Source of the DNA: Sporanaerobacter acetigenes DSM 13106
GTDB lineage: Bacteria; Bacillota; Clostridia; Tissierellales; Sporanaerobacteraceae
NCBI RefSeq assembly: GCF_900130025.1
Contig: NZ_FQXR01000012.1
Span: 1-64,000, forward strand
DNA length: 64,000 nucleotides
Direction: 5' to 3'
The notes under the pieces are model-generated. The model had not been told where the DNA came from and made no database searches. It saw nothing but the letters and a program-made list of their open reading frames with translations. Position 1 is the stretch's first letter. The number at the start of each line of letters is the position of its first letter. The position numbers and the translations under genes were made by a program. Of the stretch, positions 27,770 to 36,295 are shown piece by piece.

Positions 27770-28245
27770 TTGAGTGCCAAAACATATAGAGAGGACAAAT
27801 ATGAATTAAGAAAGCATATAGGAGTAGTACTACAAGATGTATTTCTATTTACTGGAACCATAAAGGACAATATAAGACTAGACAATCCAAATATAGATGA
27901 TGATGAAATTGTAGCAGTTTCTAAATATGTAAATGCTCATCACTTTATCAAAAAGCTTCCAGAACAATATGATGAGGCTGTTATGGAGAGAGGTTCTACA
28001 TTGTCTTCAGGTGAAAGACAGTTGCTTTTTTTTGCTAGAACATTAGCTTTTAACCCAGATATTTTAATTTTAGATGAAGCTACTTCAAATATAGATACTG
28101 AAACTGAAATTTTAATTCAAGATGCACTAGCAAAATTAATTGAGGGAAGATAATAGAAATGGGGAATCATCAAGAATTGTTAGAAAAAGAAGGTATGTAC
28201 TACGATCTTTATAGACTGCAATACAAAGAAAGTTTTAGCATTTAA
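27770..28245 (+). pseudogene. ABC exporter ATPase remnant
   Basis: Open frame 27770-28153 encodes the middle of an ABC exporter ATPase domain (ELRKHIGVVLQDVFLFTGTI, signature LSSGERQLLFFART, Walker B DILILDEATSNIDTETE), but the membrane domain and Walker A are missing. It stops at LIEGR, then a second short frame (28159-28245, GNHQELLEKEGMYYDLYRLQ) supplies the normal C-terminus. The intervening H-loop (IAHRLST) segment is deleted. It is therefore a decayed gene with a 5' truncation and an internal deletion. It is not a copy of the neighbouring 548-residue ABC protein: the ATPase sequence is of the multidrug-exporter type. Confidence 0.85.
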
Positions 28246-28313
28246 TCTTTACTTATTACAGATTATAAAGTAGAATATTCTAAGTATGATATATATAAAT
28301 AGGAGTGTTGCAA

Positions 28314-29114
28314 ATGTATGACTTTCATGTTCACAGCGATTTCTCCATAGATTGCAAATATTCAATGGAGGATATGGTTTTAAGAGCAATAGAAAAAAAT
28401 ATGAAATGTATATGTTTTACTGATCATATTGAACTTGAAGCTACAGAAAGGAATTTGGACATCGTTTTCCATGCTGTTGATTATTTTAAAAAATCTAAAC
28501 AAGTCAAGTATAAATATTTTAGAAATATAGAAATTTTAACTGGGGTTGAAATAGGTATGCAACCTCATTTAAACAAAAGATATGATGCTTTTATAAATGA
28601 AAATCCTTTTGATTATGTACTCATGTCTATCCATTCAGTTGAAAATAAAGACATTTATGTAGATAATTATTTAGAAAATAAAGACCCTTTAGATGGAGTA
28701 TTAAAATACTATGAAGAAATGCTTAATAGTGTCAATGTTTTTGAAAACTATGATATATTGGGACATATAGATTTGATAGATAGATATTTTGATGACTCAG
28801 CATTGATACCTAGGCTTGAAGAATATGAAGAATTGATAGAAAAAATATTTGAAAAAGTCATTTTTTCAGGAAAAGGGATTGAATTAAATACTTCTGGAAT
28901 TCGATATGGACTTCCCTATTATCATCCTAAAATTGAGCTTTTGAAAATTTATAAAAAATTAGGTGGAGAAATAATAACTATAGGTTCTGATGCTCATAGG
29001 CCTGAGGACGTAGGATATAACTACAAGGAAGCGGAAAAATTGTTAAGAGAATTGGGGTTTAAATATATTTTTATTTATAAAGAGAGAAAGAAATTCCCCA
29101 TCCATATTGCTTAA
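28314..29114 (+). CDS. hisJ: PHP-type phosphatase, HisJ (histidinol-phosphatase) family
   Basis: This 266-residue PHP-domain metallophosphatase has metal motifs DFHVHSDFS (residues 3-11), CFTDHIE, GVEIGMQ, MSIHSV, GHIDLIDR and the C-terminal GSDAHRPEDVG, all intact. HisJ dephosphorylates histidinol phosphate in histidine synthesis, but no other his gene is nearby, so another phosphate ester substrate is possible. I chose the ATG at 28314, eight bases after AGGAG. The 3' end overlaps the convergent zinc-ribbon gene by 4 bases. Confidence 0.85.
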   Translation: MYDFHVHSDFSIDCKYSMEDMVLRAIEKNMKCICFTDHIELEATERNLDIVFHAVDYFKKSKQVKYKYFRNIEILTGVEIGMQPHLNKRYDAFINENPFDYVLMSIHSVENKDIYVDNYLENKDPLDGVLKYYEEMLNSVNVFENYDILGHIDLIDRYFDDSALIPRLEEYEELIEKIFEKVIFSGKGIELNTSGIRYGLPYYHPKIELLKIYKKLGGEIITIGSDAHRPEDVGYNYKEAEKLLRELGFKYIFIYKERKKFPIHIA

Positions 29115-29353
29115 ATATATATTCTATCTATCTCTACTCTCTTGTCATGTTTACAATTAGGGCACTGATATATATGAACGCATTTATAACTAGGTGCCCC
29201 ATCTACTTTTGCTGCAATATCATCTAATAAATATGGACTATAATCATCTAAATAATTAACCACTGGGCCTTTATCAATCATATTTTTAAAACATATATCG
29301 CATGTAACATTTATTTCATATAGACCATTACATACTGGACAAACTAAATCCAT
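29111..29353 (-). CDS. small zinc-ribbon protein, unknown function
   Basis: This 80-residue protein has three CxxC-type knuckles (CPVC at the N-terminus, CDIC at about 18-21, CPNC near the C-terminus) plus a further Cys, consistent with one or two zinc ribbons. An acidic segment (NYLDDYSPYLLDD) separates them. An AAGAAGGTC RBS precedes the ATG. There is no enzymatic domain; the role is unknown. Confidence 0.65.
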   Translation of the reverse strand: MDLVCPVCNGLYEINVTCDICFKNMIDKGPVVNYLDDYSPYLLDDIAAKVDGAPSYKCVHIYQCPNCKHDKRVEIDRIYI

Positions 29354-29415
29354 ATTTGACCTTCTTTCCTACATATTTCTTTAGGGGATAGTATATGTAT
29401 TTAAATTTTTTTTAT

Positions 29416-29454
29416 ACAAAAGCTCCTTAAGGTTTAACCCTAAGGAGCTTTTGT
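29416..29454 (-). terminator. intrinsic terminator of 6S RNA
   Basis: A 14-bp perfect stem (arm ACAAAAGCTCCTTA) is extended inward by GGTT/AACC. The 3' arm ends in CTTTTGT on the minus strand, serving as the U-tract. It lies directly after the closing stem of the 6S RNA. Confidence 0.8.
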
Positions 29455-29630
29455 ATTCCCGCAATGCCGCCTCCCACCTAATTCAGACCCGCCTCTCACA
29501 AGGTGGGTTTCCTGTCAATAACTTTTGGTTTCCTCCTACAAAAGGCATACCATAGATTACTGAACTCAGACTCCCGTCTACACAATGTCGGTTGAATTAT
29601 TTAGGATACGTACACCGCAGAAACATCTCT
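29452..29630 (-). ncRNA. ssrS: 6S RNA
   Basis: This regulatory RNA binds the sigma-A RNA polymerase holoenzyme and mimics an open promoter. On the minus strand the 5' part CTGCGGTGTACGTATCC and CCGACATTGTG, the middle GGGAGTCTGAGTT and the 3' part GGTGGGAGGCGGCATTGCGGG are landmarks of Firmicutes 6S RNAs. The ends CTGCGGTG and CATTGCGG pair over 8 positions, extended by three U-A/U-G pairs, to form the closing stem. Size is about 180 nt. A promoter and a terminator frame it. It lies downstream of ftsH on the same strand but has its own promoter at the end of that gene's spacer. Boundaries are approximate. Confidence 0.9.
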
Positions 29631-29636
29631 ATAATT

Positions 29637-29665
29637 ATTATAACTTGTATTTTATTAGACTTCAA
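29637..29665 (-). promoter_or_regulatory. 6S RNA promoter
   Basis: Minus-strand TTGAAG (29660-29665), a 17-base spacer and TATAAT (29637-29642) place the transcription start near 29630, at the expected 5' end of the 6S RNA. Confidence 0.75.
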
Positions 29666-29707
29666 GTGCTCATTCAAATTATAGCAAATATTTTATATGA
29701 TTTTAGT

Positions 29708-31459
29708 TTAGTTGACTAGTTCATTTACCTCTTCTTCATCCAATACTTCTTTCAAAAGAAGCATTGAAGCTATATTGTTTAAATAATTAATATTTTCATA
29801 AACTACTTTTTTGGTTTCTTCATATAGATAATCTATTATGGTTTTAACTCTTTCTATAATCATTGAATTGCTTCCAATGTTTTGTCCTAATATTGCACCG
29901 TAATTTACAAGTCCTAATTCTTCATCCATTCCATAAACACTTATCATGTTAAAAGCCATCTCTGTCGCTTTTTGTAAATCATTTGAGGCTCCTGTTGTAA
30001 TTTTATCCCTGCCGAAAATAATTTCTTCTGCAGCTCTTCCTCCAAGTGCTACCATGATGCTATTTTTTATATCATCCTTAGTTTGATACATCTTGTCAGG
30101 AGGAATATTCATGCTAAATCCACCCATACCTTTTGTACTAGGTATAATGCTTACTTTTGTCACTCTATTTTCTTTTGAAACTTTTTTAGCTACTAGAGCA
30201 TGTCCTCCTTCATGATAAGCAGTGACTTTTTTATCTTCAACTGGGATAGATGTTCTATCCTTCTTTTCTTCTCCAACCAATACAGTATAAAAAGCTTTGC
30301 TTATATGAGCCATGTTTATAAAGGAATCATCATTTCTTGCAGCTATCATAGCAGATTCATTCATCAAATTTTCAAGCATTGCTCCACTGAAATAAGAAGT
30401 TTGAAAAGCAACCTTTTTCAAATCTACTTCTTCAGATAATGGCTTATTTTCACTATGAAGTTTCAATATCTTGTATCTTGCATTTATATCAGGTAAACCT
30501 ACTTCTATTTGTCGGTCAAATCTACCAGGTCTTAACAATGCCTCATCCAATGTATCTACTCTATTGGTAGCAGCTACTACAATTGTTCCCTCATTGCTAC
30601 CAAAACCTGACATCTCAGTCAACAATGCATTTAAAGTTCTATCACCTTCATCATTTCCACCACTTGAAAAGTTTCCTTTTCTCTTTTTGCCTAGTGCGTC
30701 AATTTCATCAATAAATATAACACTTTTGCCACATTGTTTTGCTTTATTGAAAAGTGCCCTTATTCTACTAGCACCAAGTCCTGCATAAACTTGAATAAAA
30801 TCAGACCCTGATACTGAAAAAAATGGCACATTAGCTTCTCCTGCCAAAGCTTTAGCAAGAAGAGTCTTACCGGTTCCCGGAGGCCCATATAGTAAAACTC
30901 CTCTAGGTATTCTAGCTCCATATCTATTGTATTTTTCAGGATTTTGAATAAAGTCTACTAATTCTTTTAATGATTCTTTTGCTTCTTCATTTCCAGCCAC
31001 ATCTTCAAAAGAAGTTATAGTGCTATCTGACTTTTTGCCTTCTATATCAGATAAAAAAGCCATCTCTTTTTGAGCTTGTTTATTCATATTATTATTTAAA
31101 AAATATCCAACAATCCCTATTCCACATAGAAATAAAAGAAATGAAATGCCTTGAACAAGAGTTGAATTTCCATTTGACTCTAATACCTTTACATCATTCA
31201 CAAGCAACATCTCTTTAAAATCCTCTGTTCTAGGATTGTCAGTAATAAAATATTCTCCTGATTTCAATTTTCCTGAAATTCTAGGACTATCTTTTAGTTC
31301 TACTCTTTCAACTTGACCTTTTTTTACATAATTTATAAATTTTGAATATGAAATATCGCTATAATTTTTCCCAGTGTTCATATACAGATAGATACTTGAA
31401 ACTAATGCAATAGAAATTATAAGAAATAGAAGTATTTTAGTCTTTATATCTAATTTCAT
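29708..31459 (-). CDS. FtsH-type ATP-dependent zinc metalloprotease (divergent)
   Basis: This 583-residue membrane AAA protease has two membrane helices (about 8-26 and 104-122) around a short outside domain, an AAA domain with Walker A GPPGTGKT and Walker [12 protein letters not shown], an arginine-finger region RPGRFDR, and an M41 zinc site HEGGH with the second-shell Asp in [12 protein letters not shown]. It is shorter than typical FtsH (610-650). The pore loop FVG is YAG ([12 protein letters not shown]), so it is probably a second, specialised copy. The RBS AGGAGG and a promoter lie upstream. Housekeeping FtsH is expected elsewhere in the genome. Confidence 0.92.
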   Translation of the reverse strand: MKLDIKTKILLFLIISIALVSSIYLYMNTGKNYSDISYSKFINYVKKGQVERVELKDSPRISGKLKSGEYFITDNPRTEDFKEMLLVNDVKVLESNGNSTLVQGISFLLFLCGIGIVGYFLNNNMNKQAQKEMAFLSDIEGKKSDSTITSFEDVAGNEEAKESLKELVDFIQNPEKYNRYGARIPRGVLLYGPPGTGKTLLAKALAGEANVPFFSVSGSDFIQVYAGLGASRIRALFNKAKQCGKSVIFIDEIDALGKKRKGNFSSGGNDEGDRTLNALLTEMSGFGSNEGTIVVAATNRVDTLDEALLRPGRFDRQIEVGLPDINARYKILKLHSENKPLSEEVDLKKVAFQTSYFSGAMLENLMNESAMIAARNDDSFINMAHISKAFYTVLVGEEKKDRTSIPVEDKKVTAYHEGGHALVAKKVSKENRVTKVSIIPSTKGMGGFSMNIPPDKMYQTKDDIKNSIMVALGGRAAEEIIFGRDKITTGASNDLQKATEMAFNMISVYGMDEELGLVNYGAILGQNIGSNSMIIERVKTIIDYLYEETKKVVYENINYLNNIASMLLLKEVLDEEEVNELVN

Positions 31460-31492
31460 AACTTTTCCTCCTAGTTTACATAATCTATGAAT

Positions 31493-31521
31493 ATTATAAC
31501 ATTAATTTGCATCAATGTCTA
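31493..31521 (-). promoter_or_regulatory. promoter of the ftsH-like gene
   Basis: Minus-strand TAGACA (31516-31521), a 17-base spacer and TATAAT (31493-31498) lie about 34 bases upstream of the FtsH-like start. Confidence 0.55.
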
Positions 31522-31557
31522 TTTCCTACATTTGCTAACGCATCATAAAATCTGCAT

Positions 31558-31833
31558 CTATTCCGTTTTGATAGCTCCAAGAACCCTATCCAGTTTCTCT
31601 ATTTGTTCATCATCTAATAGGGGTCTCATCTTTTCCAGTTTTTCTAACATCTCTTCATATTCTTCTTTGCCCATCTCGCTTTTCATCTTCTCATTTATTT
31701 TTATTATCTCAAAAAATATTTCATCTTCTGAAGCATCCGAATAAGTATCCGCCATATCTTTTATTTTATCTAATTGTTCCTCCGTAGGTTCTATATCTCC
31801 TACATTGCCAAAAGTCTTTTTAAAATCATCCAT
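31558..31833 (-). CDS. small acidic helical protein, unknown function
   Basis: This 91-residue, highly charged, predicted helical protein (PTEEQLDKIKDMADTYSDAS ... LLDDEQIEKLDRVLGAIK) has no known motif. I chose the ATG at 31833, six bases after AGGAGG; the frame upstream has no ribosome site. It diverges from the 199-residue gene with a shared AT-rich promoter region, and the two proteins have a similar composition of helix-rich, Lys/Glu/Met segments, so they may work together. The function is unknown. Confidence 0.65.
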   Translation of the reverse strand: MDDFKKTFGNVGDIEPTEEQLDKIKDMADTYSDASEDEIFFEIIKINEKMKSEMGKEEYEEMLEKLEKMRPLLDDEQIEKLDRVLGAIKTE

Positions 31834-31970
31834 ATATTTCCCTCCTTGATTCTTTATATTTAAATTTATGAAAAGCAATCTAAATATATTACTTTCAACA
31901 GGAACTATTTCAAAACATTCATCATAAACTAATATAAATAATATTTTTAAATTTAAATTAGGAGGGAATT

Positions 31971-32570
31971 ATGAATCAAACTATTGTATTGATATTTTTG
32001 ATTTTTTTATCTATGCAAAGAAAAGGAAATAAAAAAACTATCTCACTAAACGTAAATAATTTAGATATAGATAATACTTATGAAAAAATAAACATTCTTA
32101 GAAAAATTGGCCCCTATTTTCCAGAAGAAATAATACCCATACTCAACAAGTCTCTGCTCTTGACAGAAAAAATAGTTAAAATATATGAAGTAAAAGACTT
32201 TGTATCAACAAATAATTACTATCAAAAGATAAACTCAGCTAAAATAAATGACAATAAAGAAAGATTCAACTACATAATTTCAACATTAAGAGAAGAAATC
32301 CCTGAAGAAGAGATAAAAGCAATGGGTTACCCTATGAATATGATACTTAATTATGACAAATACAAATATATAATGAATATAATATCAATTATAATTTCTA
32401 ATCCTCAAAGCCTAAATAATCCAAATGAACTTCTGAAAGCTTCTGAATCTTTGATGGATGGTATGAAAGAAAATGAAAAAGAAAAGGTTAAAGATATGAT
32501 GAAAATGTTTGAACTAATGAAAGCATTAGAACCATCAAACAAGGAAAAAAAAGACCCAAAAACTAAATGA
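31971..32570 (+). CDS. conserved-looking hypothetical protein
   Basis: This 199-residue protein has a short hydrophobic N-terminus (MNQTIVLIFLIFLSM) followed by a Lys/Glu-rich helical region and a C-terminal tail (KALEPSNKEKKDPKTK). The N-terminus could be a signal anchor. RBS AGGAGGG sits 6 bases upstream. The 3' end overlaps the convergent pseudouridine synthase gene by 8 bases, inside a shared terminator. I do not recognise the family. Confidence 0.65.
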   Translation: MNQTIVLIFLIFLSMQRKGNKKTISLNVNNLDIDNTYEKINILRKIGPYFPEEIIPILNKSLLLTEKIVKIYEVKDFVSTNNYYQKINSAKINDNKERFNYIISTLREEIPEEEIKAMGYPMNMILNYDKYKYIMNIISIIISNPQSLNNPNELLKASESLMDGMKENEKEKVKDMMKMFELMKALEPSNKEKKDPKTK

Positions 32571-32584
32571 TTTCTGGGTCTTTT
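32547..32584. terminator. bidirectional terminator embedded in two overlapping gene ends
   Basis: AAAAAGACCCA (32547-32557) pairs with TGGGTCTTTT (32575-32584). Both stop codons (32568-32570 on plus, 32563-32565 on minus) lie in the loop, and the arms encode the last residues of both convergent proteins. Confidence 0.8.
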
Positions 32585-33474
32585 AAGTTTTCTATCAAAT
32601 TTTTCATATCCTCTGGCAATGGAACTTGAAACTGTATTTTCTCATTAGTTCTTGGATGCCTCGCCCCTATATAATAAGCATGAAGAGCTTGCCTATCTAT
32701 AAATGGACTAGGCCTATTGTAAAGAGTATCACCTATAATAGGATGTCCAATATGTTCTAGATGTACTCTTATCTGATGACTCCTTCCAGTATATATTTGC
32801 ACTTCTAAAAGGGTAGCATCTTTGTATCTTTCTACCACCTTATACCTAGTTATAGCTTTCTTTCCATCCTCTATAACTACTTTTTTAATACTTTTATCCT
32901 CTTCTCTTCCCAAAGGTAAATCTATTATATCTTCATCCATTTCAACTATACCCTCTACTAGAGCTAAATATTTTTTCTCTACACTATTTTCTTCAAACTG
33001 TATAGCCATCTGTTGATGACTAAATGAATTTTTAGCTACTATCAATATGCCTGATGTATCCATATCTAATCTATTTACAAATCTAATTTTCTTTTTTATG
33101 TTGTTTTTCTTGTAATAATAGCTTATTCCATTGGAAATGGTACCTTCTAGATGACTTTTTGTAGGATGCACAACAATATTAGGATCTTTGTTTATCACTA
33201 AAAGGTCATAATCTTCATATACTATAGACAAAGGTATATCCTGGGGAAGCGTATTATCTATTTCATCTTCCATGACAATTGAAACAATATCTCCTGAGTT
33301 TACTTTTTCTTTAGTTTTTACAGTTTTTCCATTTAAATAAATGGATTTTTCCTTTTTTAATCGTCTAAAAAGTCTTCCAGAAATATTATAGCTAAAAAGA
33401 ACTTCTCCTACAGTCATATCTTCATATTTTGCTTTAAATAGGACTACATTTTCACTTTCTTTTAACAAATCCAT
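32563..33474 (-). CDS. RluA family pseudouridine synthase
   Basis: This 303-residue pseudouridine synthase has an N-terminal S4-like RNA-binding segment (VGEVLFSYNISGRLFRRLKKEK ... VKTKEKVNSGDIV) and a catalytic domain with RLDMDTSG (nucleophilic Asp) and GRSHQIRVHLEHIGHPIIGD. It isomerises uridine in rRNA or tRNA; which position (RluD-like or other) is not clear. I chose the ATG at 33474, six bases after GGAGG. It diverges from nadK. Confidence 0.92.
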   Translation of the reverse strand: MDLLKESENVVLFKAKYEDMTVGEVLFSYNISGRLFRRLKKEKSIYLNGKTVKTKEKVNSGDIVSIVMEDEIDNTLPQDIPLSIVYEDYDLLVINKDPNIVVHPTKSHLEGTISNGISYYYKKNNIKKKIRFVNRLDMDTSGILIVAKNSFSHQQMAIQFEENSVEKKYLALVEGIVEMDEDIIDLPLGREEDKSIKKVVIEDGKKAITRYKVVERYKDATLLEVQIYTGRSHQIRVHLEHIGHPIIGDTLYNRPSPFIDRQALHAYYIGARHPRTNEKIQFQVPLPEDMKNLIENLKDPEII

Positions 33475-33583
33475 TTCTATCCTCCAATTATTTTTTCTTT
33501 TATTGTATAATATAAACATAACATTATTTATTATATCAAAATCTTTTTATTTTTAAAGAAAAGGTTGTTTAGGAGGGAAACTT

Positions 33584-34396
33584 TTGACACAAGATAAAAA
33601 CAAAATAATAAATATTATTTCTAATAACAATTATGATTCTAGAAAAACTTCTCAAATATTGACGAAAAAATTAGAAGACAAAGGTTTTATCATACCAAAA
33701 AAATATGACAAAAATTCTGTATTAAATATTTGCATTGGTGGAGATGGAGCTTTTTTAAGAACAGTTCATAATTTCAATTTTCCCAAGATACCTTTTGTAG
33801 GGATAAATACTGGTCATTTAGGATTTTTTCAAGAAATACTTCCTGAAAATCTAGATATATTTATAGATAAATACATAAAAGGAGAATATTTAGTAGAGGA
33901 AATATCACTTTTAGAAGCTAAAGTATGTACTAAATCTAATTGTGCAAAACTCATAGGTATAAATGAAATCGTCATAAAAGGCATAGCTTCTAAAGTAGTC
34001 CATTTAGAAGTATACATAAATGACAATCACCTTGAAAAATTTAGTGGAGATGGAATCATAGTAGCCACTCCTGTTGGTAGCACTGCCTATAATTTTTCCA
34101 GTGGTGGAAGCATTGTATACCCTACTTTAAAAACTATGCAAATAACCCCTCTATCTCCTATAAGTTCTAAAGCTTATCGTTCACTATCAAATAGCACTAT
34201 TGTCCCTGGAGATATGACTATAAAAATAAAGCCAGAATCTCTATATGAAAACTCTATTTTGATAATAAACGATGGGGTTCAATATACGTATAAAGATATA
34301 CTTGAAATATATTTTACTATATCAAATATGACTATATTTAGATTGGTATTTGATGAAAATATGTATTGGAACAATTTAAAAAGCAAATTTCTATAG
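33584..34396 (+). CDS. nadK: NAD kinase
   Basis: This enzyme phosphorylates NAD+ to NADP+ with ATP or polyphosphate. At 270 residues it is a typical bacterial NadK. Motifs GGDGAFLRT (about 48-56), GINTGHLGFF, DGIIVATPVGSTAYNFSSGG and NDG (catalytic/substrate loop) are intact. The start is TTG at 33584, six bases after AGGAGGG. It is a single gene between the pseudouridine synthase gene and a bidirectional terminator. Confidence 0.93.
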   Translation: MTQDKNKIINIISNNNYDSRKTSQILTKKLEDKGFIIPKKYDKNSVLNICIGGDGAFLRTVHNFNFPKIPFVGINTGHLGFFQEILPENLDIFIDKYIKGEYLVEEISLLEAKVCTKSNCAKLIGINEIVIKGIASKVVHLEVYINDNHLEKFSGDGIIVATPVGSTAYNFSSGGSIVYPTLKTMQITPLSPISSKAYRSLSNSTIVPGDMTIKIKPESLYENSILIINDGVQYTYKDILEIYFTISNMTIFRLVFDENMYWNNLKSKFL

Positions 34397-34398
34397 AA

Positions 34399-34434
34399 AA
34401 CAAAAAGTAAGGGAAAATTCCCTTGCTTTTTGTT
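34399..34434. terminator. bidirectional intrinsic terminator
   Basis: Stem arm 34399-34415 with 34418-34434 (17 bp with one G-T pair, 2-base centre), with terminal A- and T-rich ends. It serves nadK on plus and pepF on minus and reaches into the pepF stop codon. Confidence 0.85.
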
Positions 34435-36238
34435 ATATCAATTTACTCATTTCGTCTACTAGTTGACCAAACAGTTTCAATGCACTATCTACTGGTTCAC
34501 TGGTAGTCATATCTACTCCTGCTTTCTTTAGTACATTTATTGGATAATCTGAATCTCCACTCTTTAAAAATCCAATATATCTATCTACTGCATCTTCACC
34601 ATCTTTAAGTATTTGTTGAGACAAAGATACAGCTGATGAGAATCCTGTTGAGTATTGGAATACATAGTAGTTGTAATAAAAATGAGGTATTCTAGCCCAT
34701 TCGCTAGCTATTTCATCATCAACTATCATTTCTTTTCCGTAGTATTTTTCATTTAACTTTTTATAAGTATCATTTAAATAGGAAGCAGTCAATGCTCCAC
34801 CATTTTCTACATATCTGTGAATATCTCTTTCAAACTCTGCAAACATAGTTTGTCTATATACTGTAGTTCTAAATTGTTCTAAATAGTGATTTAATAGATA
34901 CAATTTTTCATTGTCATCTTTCACATTTTTTAGCATATAGTCCATCAACAAACATTCATTTGTAGTAGAAGCTATTTCAGCTAAGAAAATACTGTATCCT
35001 CCATAAATATATGGTTGTGTAGTTTTAGAAAAATAACTATGCATTGAGTGTCCCATTTCATGAGCAGTTGTGAAAATATTGTCTAGTGTCTCATGATAAT
35101 TTAACAATACAAAAGGTTTAGAATCATAAGTTCCAGATGAATAAGCTCCACTTCTCTTGCCTCTATTTTCATAAACATCAATCCATCTAGTACTAAATCC
35201 TTCTTTTAGAGTTTTTATATAATCTTCTCCCAATGGTTCCAATCCTTTGGCAACCATATCTTTTGCTTCTTCAAAAGGTACTTTAATATTTACATCTTTT
35301 ACTATTGGTGTATATAAATCATACATATGAAGTTCATCTAGTCCCAAAGCTTTCTTTCTGATTTCCATATACTTATGCATAGCATCAAGATTGTTGTTAA
35401 CTGATTCAACTAAATTGTCATATACAGATACTGGTATATTGTTTTGATCCAATGAAGCTTCTATACTAGAACTATATTTCCTTGCCTTTGCATAAAAAAT
35501 ATTTTTCTTAACACATCCATTTAGTGTAGCTGCAAAAGTATTTTCAAGTTCCTTATAAGTATGATATACTCCTTCAAAGGCATCTCTCCTTACTCTTCTA
35601 TCTTTAGATTCCATCAAAGGTATAAAGTTCCCATGAGTTATTTCAACATCATTGTTATTTTCATCTTTAATGATTGGGAATTTTATATCCGCATCGTTTA
35701 ACATTGAAAAAACATTTTCAGGAGAATTTGCTACCTCACCCATTTGAGCAAGTAATGCCTCTTCTTCTTTTGATAATATATGCTCTTTTTTACCAAACGC
35801 TTTTTCAAGATAATGAGCATAAATCTTAAGCCCTTCTTCTTCCTCTAAATATTTCTTCAAATCACTTTCGTCTAATAACAATATTTCAGGTATTATAAAT
35901 GAAGCTTTTTCTTCAATTTGTGCTGCTAAACTCATTCCTCTATCTGCAAGAGCTTGATAAGTACTTTTTCTGCTATCCTCATCTGATCTCATTCTTGCAT
36001 ACACTACTACATTTTCAGTCAATCTAAATAATTCATCTCTAAGTTTAAGAACTTCTAATAGTGTCGCACTACTTTCTACAGTTCTCCCCTTATATTCTGT
36101 TACTTTTTCTGCTAATCCTTGTGCTTTTTTAAAATCTTCTTCCCATAATTCATCATTTGCATACATTGATTCTAAATCCCATTTGTATTTTGCATCTATT
36201 TCTTCTCTTTCTAATATTCCGTTTTTTTCATCACCCAT
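34433..36238 (-). CDS. pepF: oligoendopeptidase F
   Basis: This M3B zinc endopeptidase cleaves short oligopeptides in the cytoplasm. It is 601 residues, normal for PepF. The zinc motif HEMGHSMH lies in FTTAHEMGHSMHSYF, and the downstream third ligand region SIFLAEIASTTNE is present. The C-terminal FYYNYYVFQYSTGFSSAVSLSQ is typical. RBS AGGAGGGG precedes the ATG. The gene stands alone between terminators. Confidence 0.95.
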   Translation of the reverse strand: MGDEKNGILEREEIDAKYKWDLESMYANDELWEEDFKKAQGLAEKVTEYKGRTVESSATLLEVLKLRDELFRLTENVVVYARMRSDEDSRKSTYQALADRGMSLAAQIEEKASFIIPEILLLDESDLKKYLEEEEGLKIYAHYLEKAFGKKEHILSKEEEALLAQMGEVANSPENVFSMLNDADIKFPIIKDENNNDVEITHGNFIPLMESKDRRVRRDAFEGVYHTYKELENTFAATLNGCVKKNIFYAKARKYSSSIEASLDQNNIPVSVYDNLVESVNNNLDAMHKYMEIRKKALGLDELHMYDLYTPIVKDVNIKVPFEEAKDMVAKGLEPLGEDYIKTLKEGFSTRWIDVYENRGKRSGAYSSGTYDSKPFVLLNYHETLDNIFTTAHEMGHSMHSYFSKTTQPYIYGGYSIFLAEIASTTNECLLMDYMLKNVKDDNEKLYLLNHYLEQFRTTVYRQTMFAEFERDIHRYVENGGALTASYLNDTYKKLNEKYYGKEMIVDDEIASEWARIPHFYYNYYVFQYSTGFSSAVSLSQQILKDGEDAVDRYIGFLKSGDSDYPINVLKKAGVDMTTSEPVDSALKLFGQLVDEMSKLI

Positions 36239-36295
36239 ACTATCCCCTCCTATTTTAGTCTACTAGTATATTTTACACCATTTGCTATAAATAAT

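Noticed and set aside
28159-28245. Short plus-strand frame as an independent small gene
   Set aside because: Its sequence is the normal C-terminal end of an ABC exporter and belongs to the decayed copy starting at 27770.
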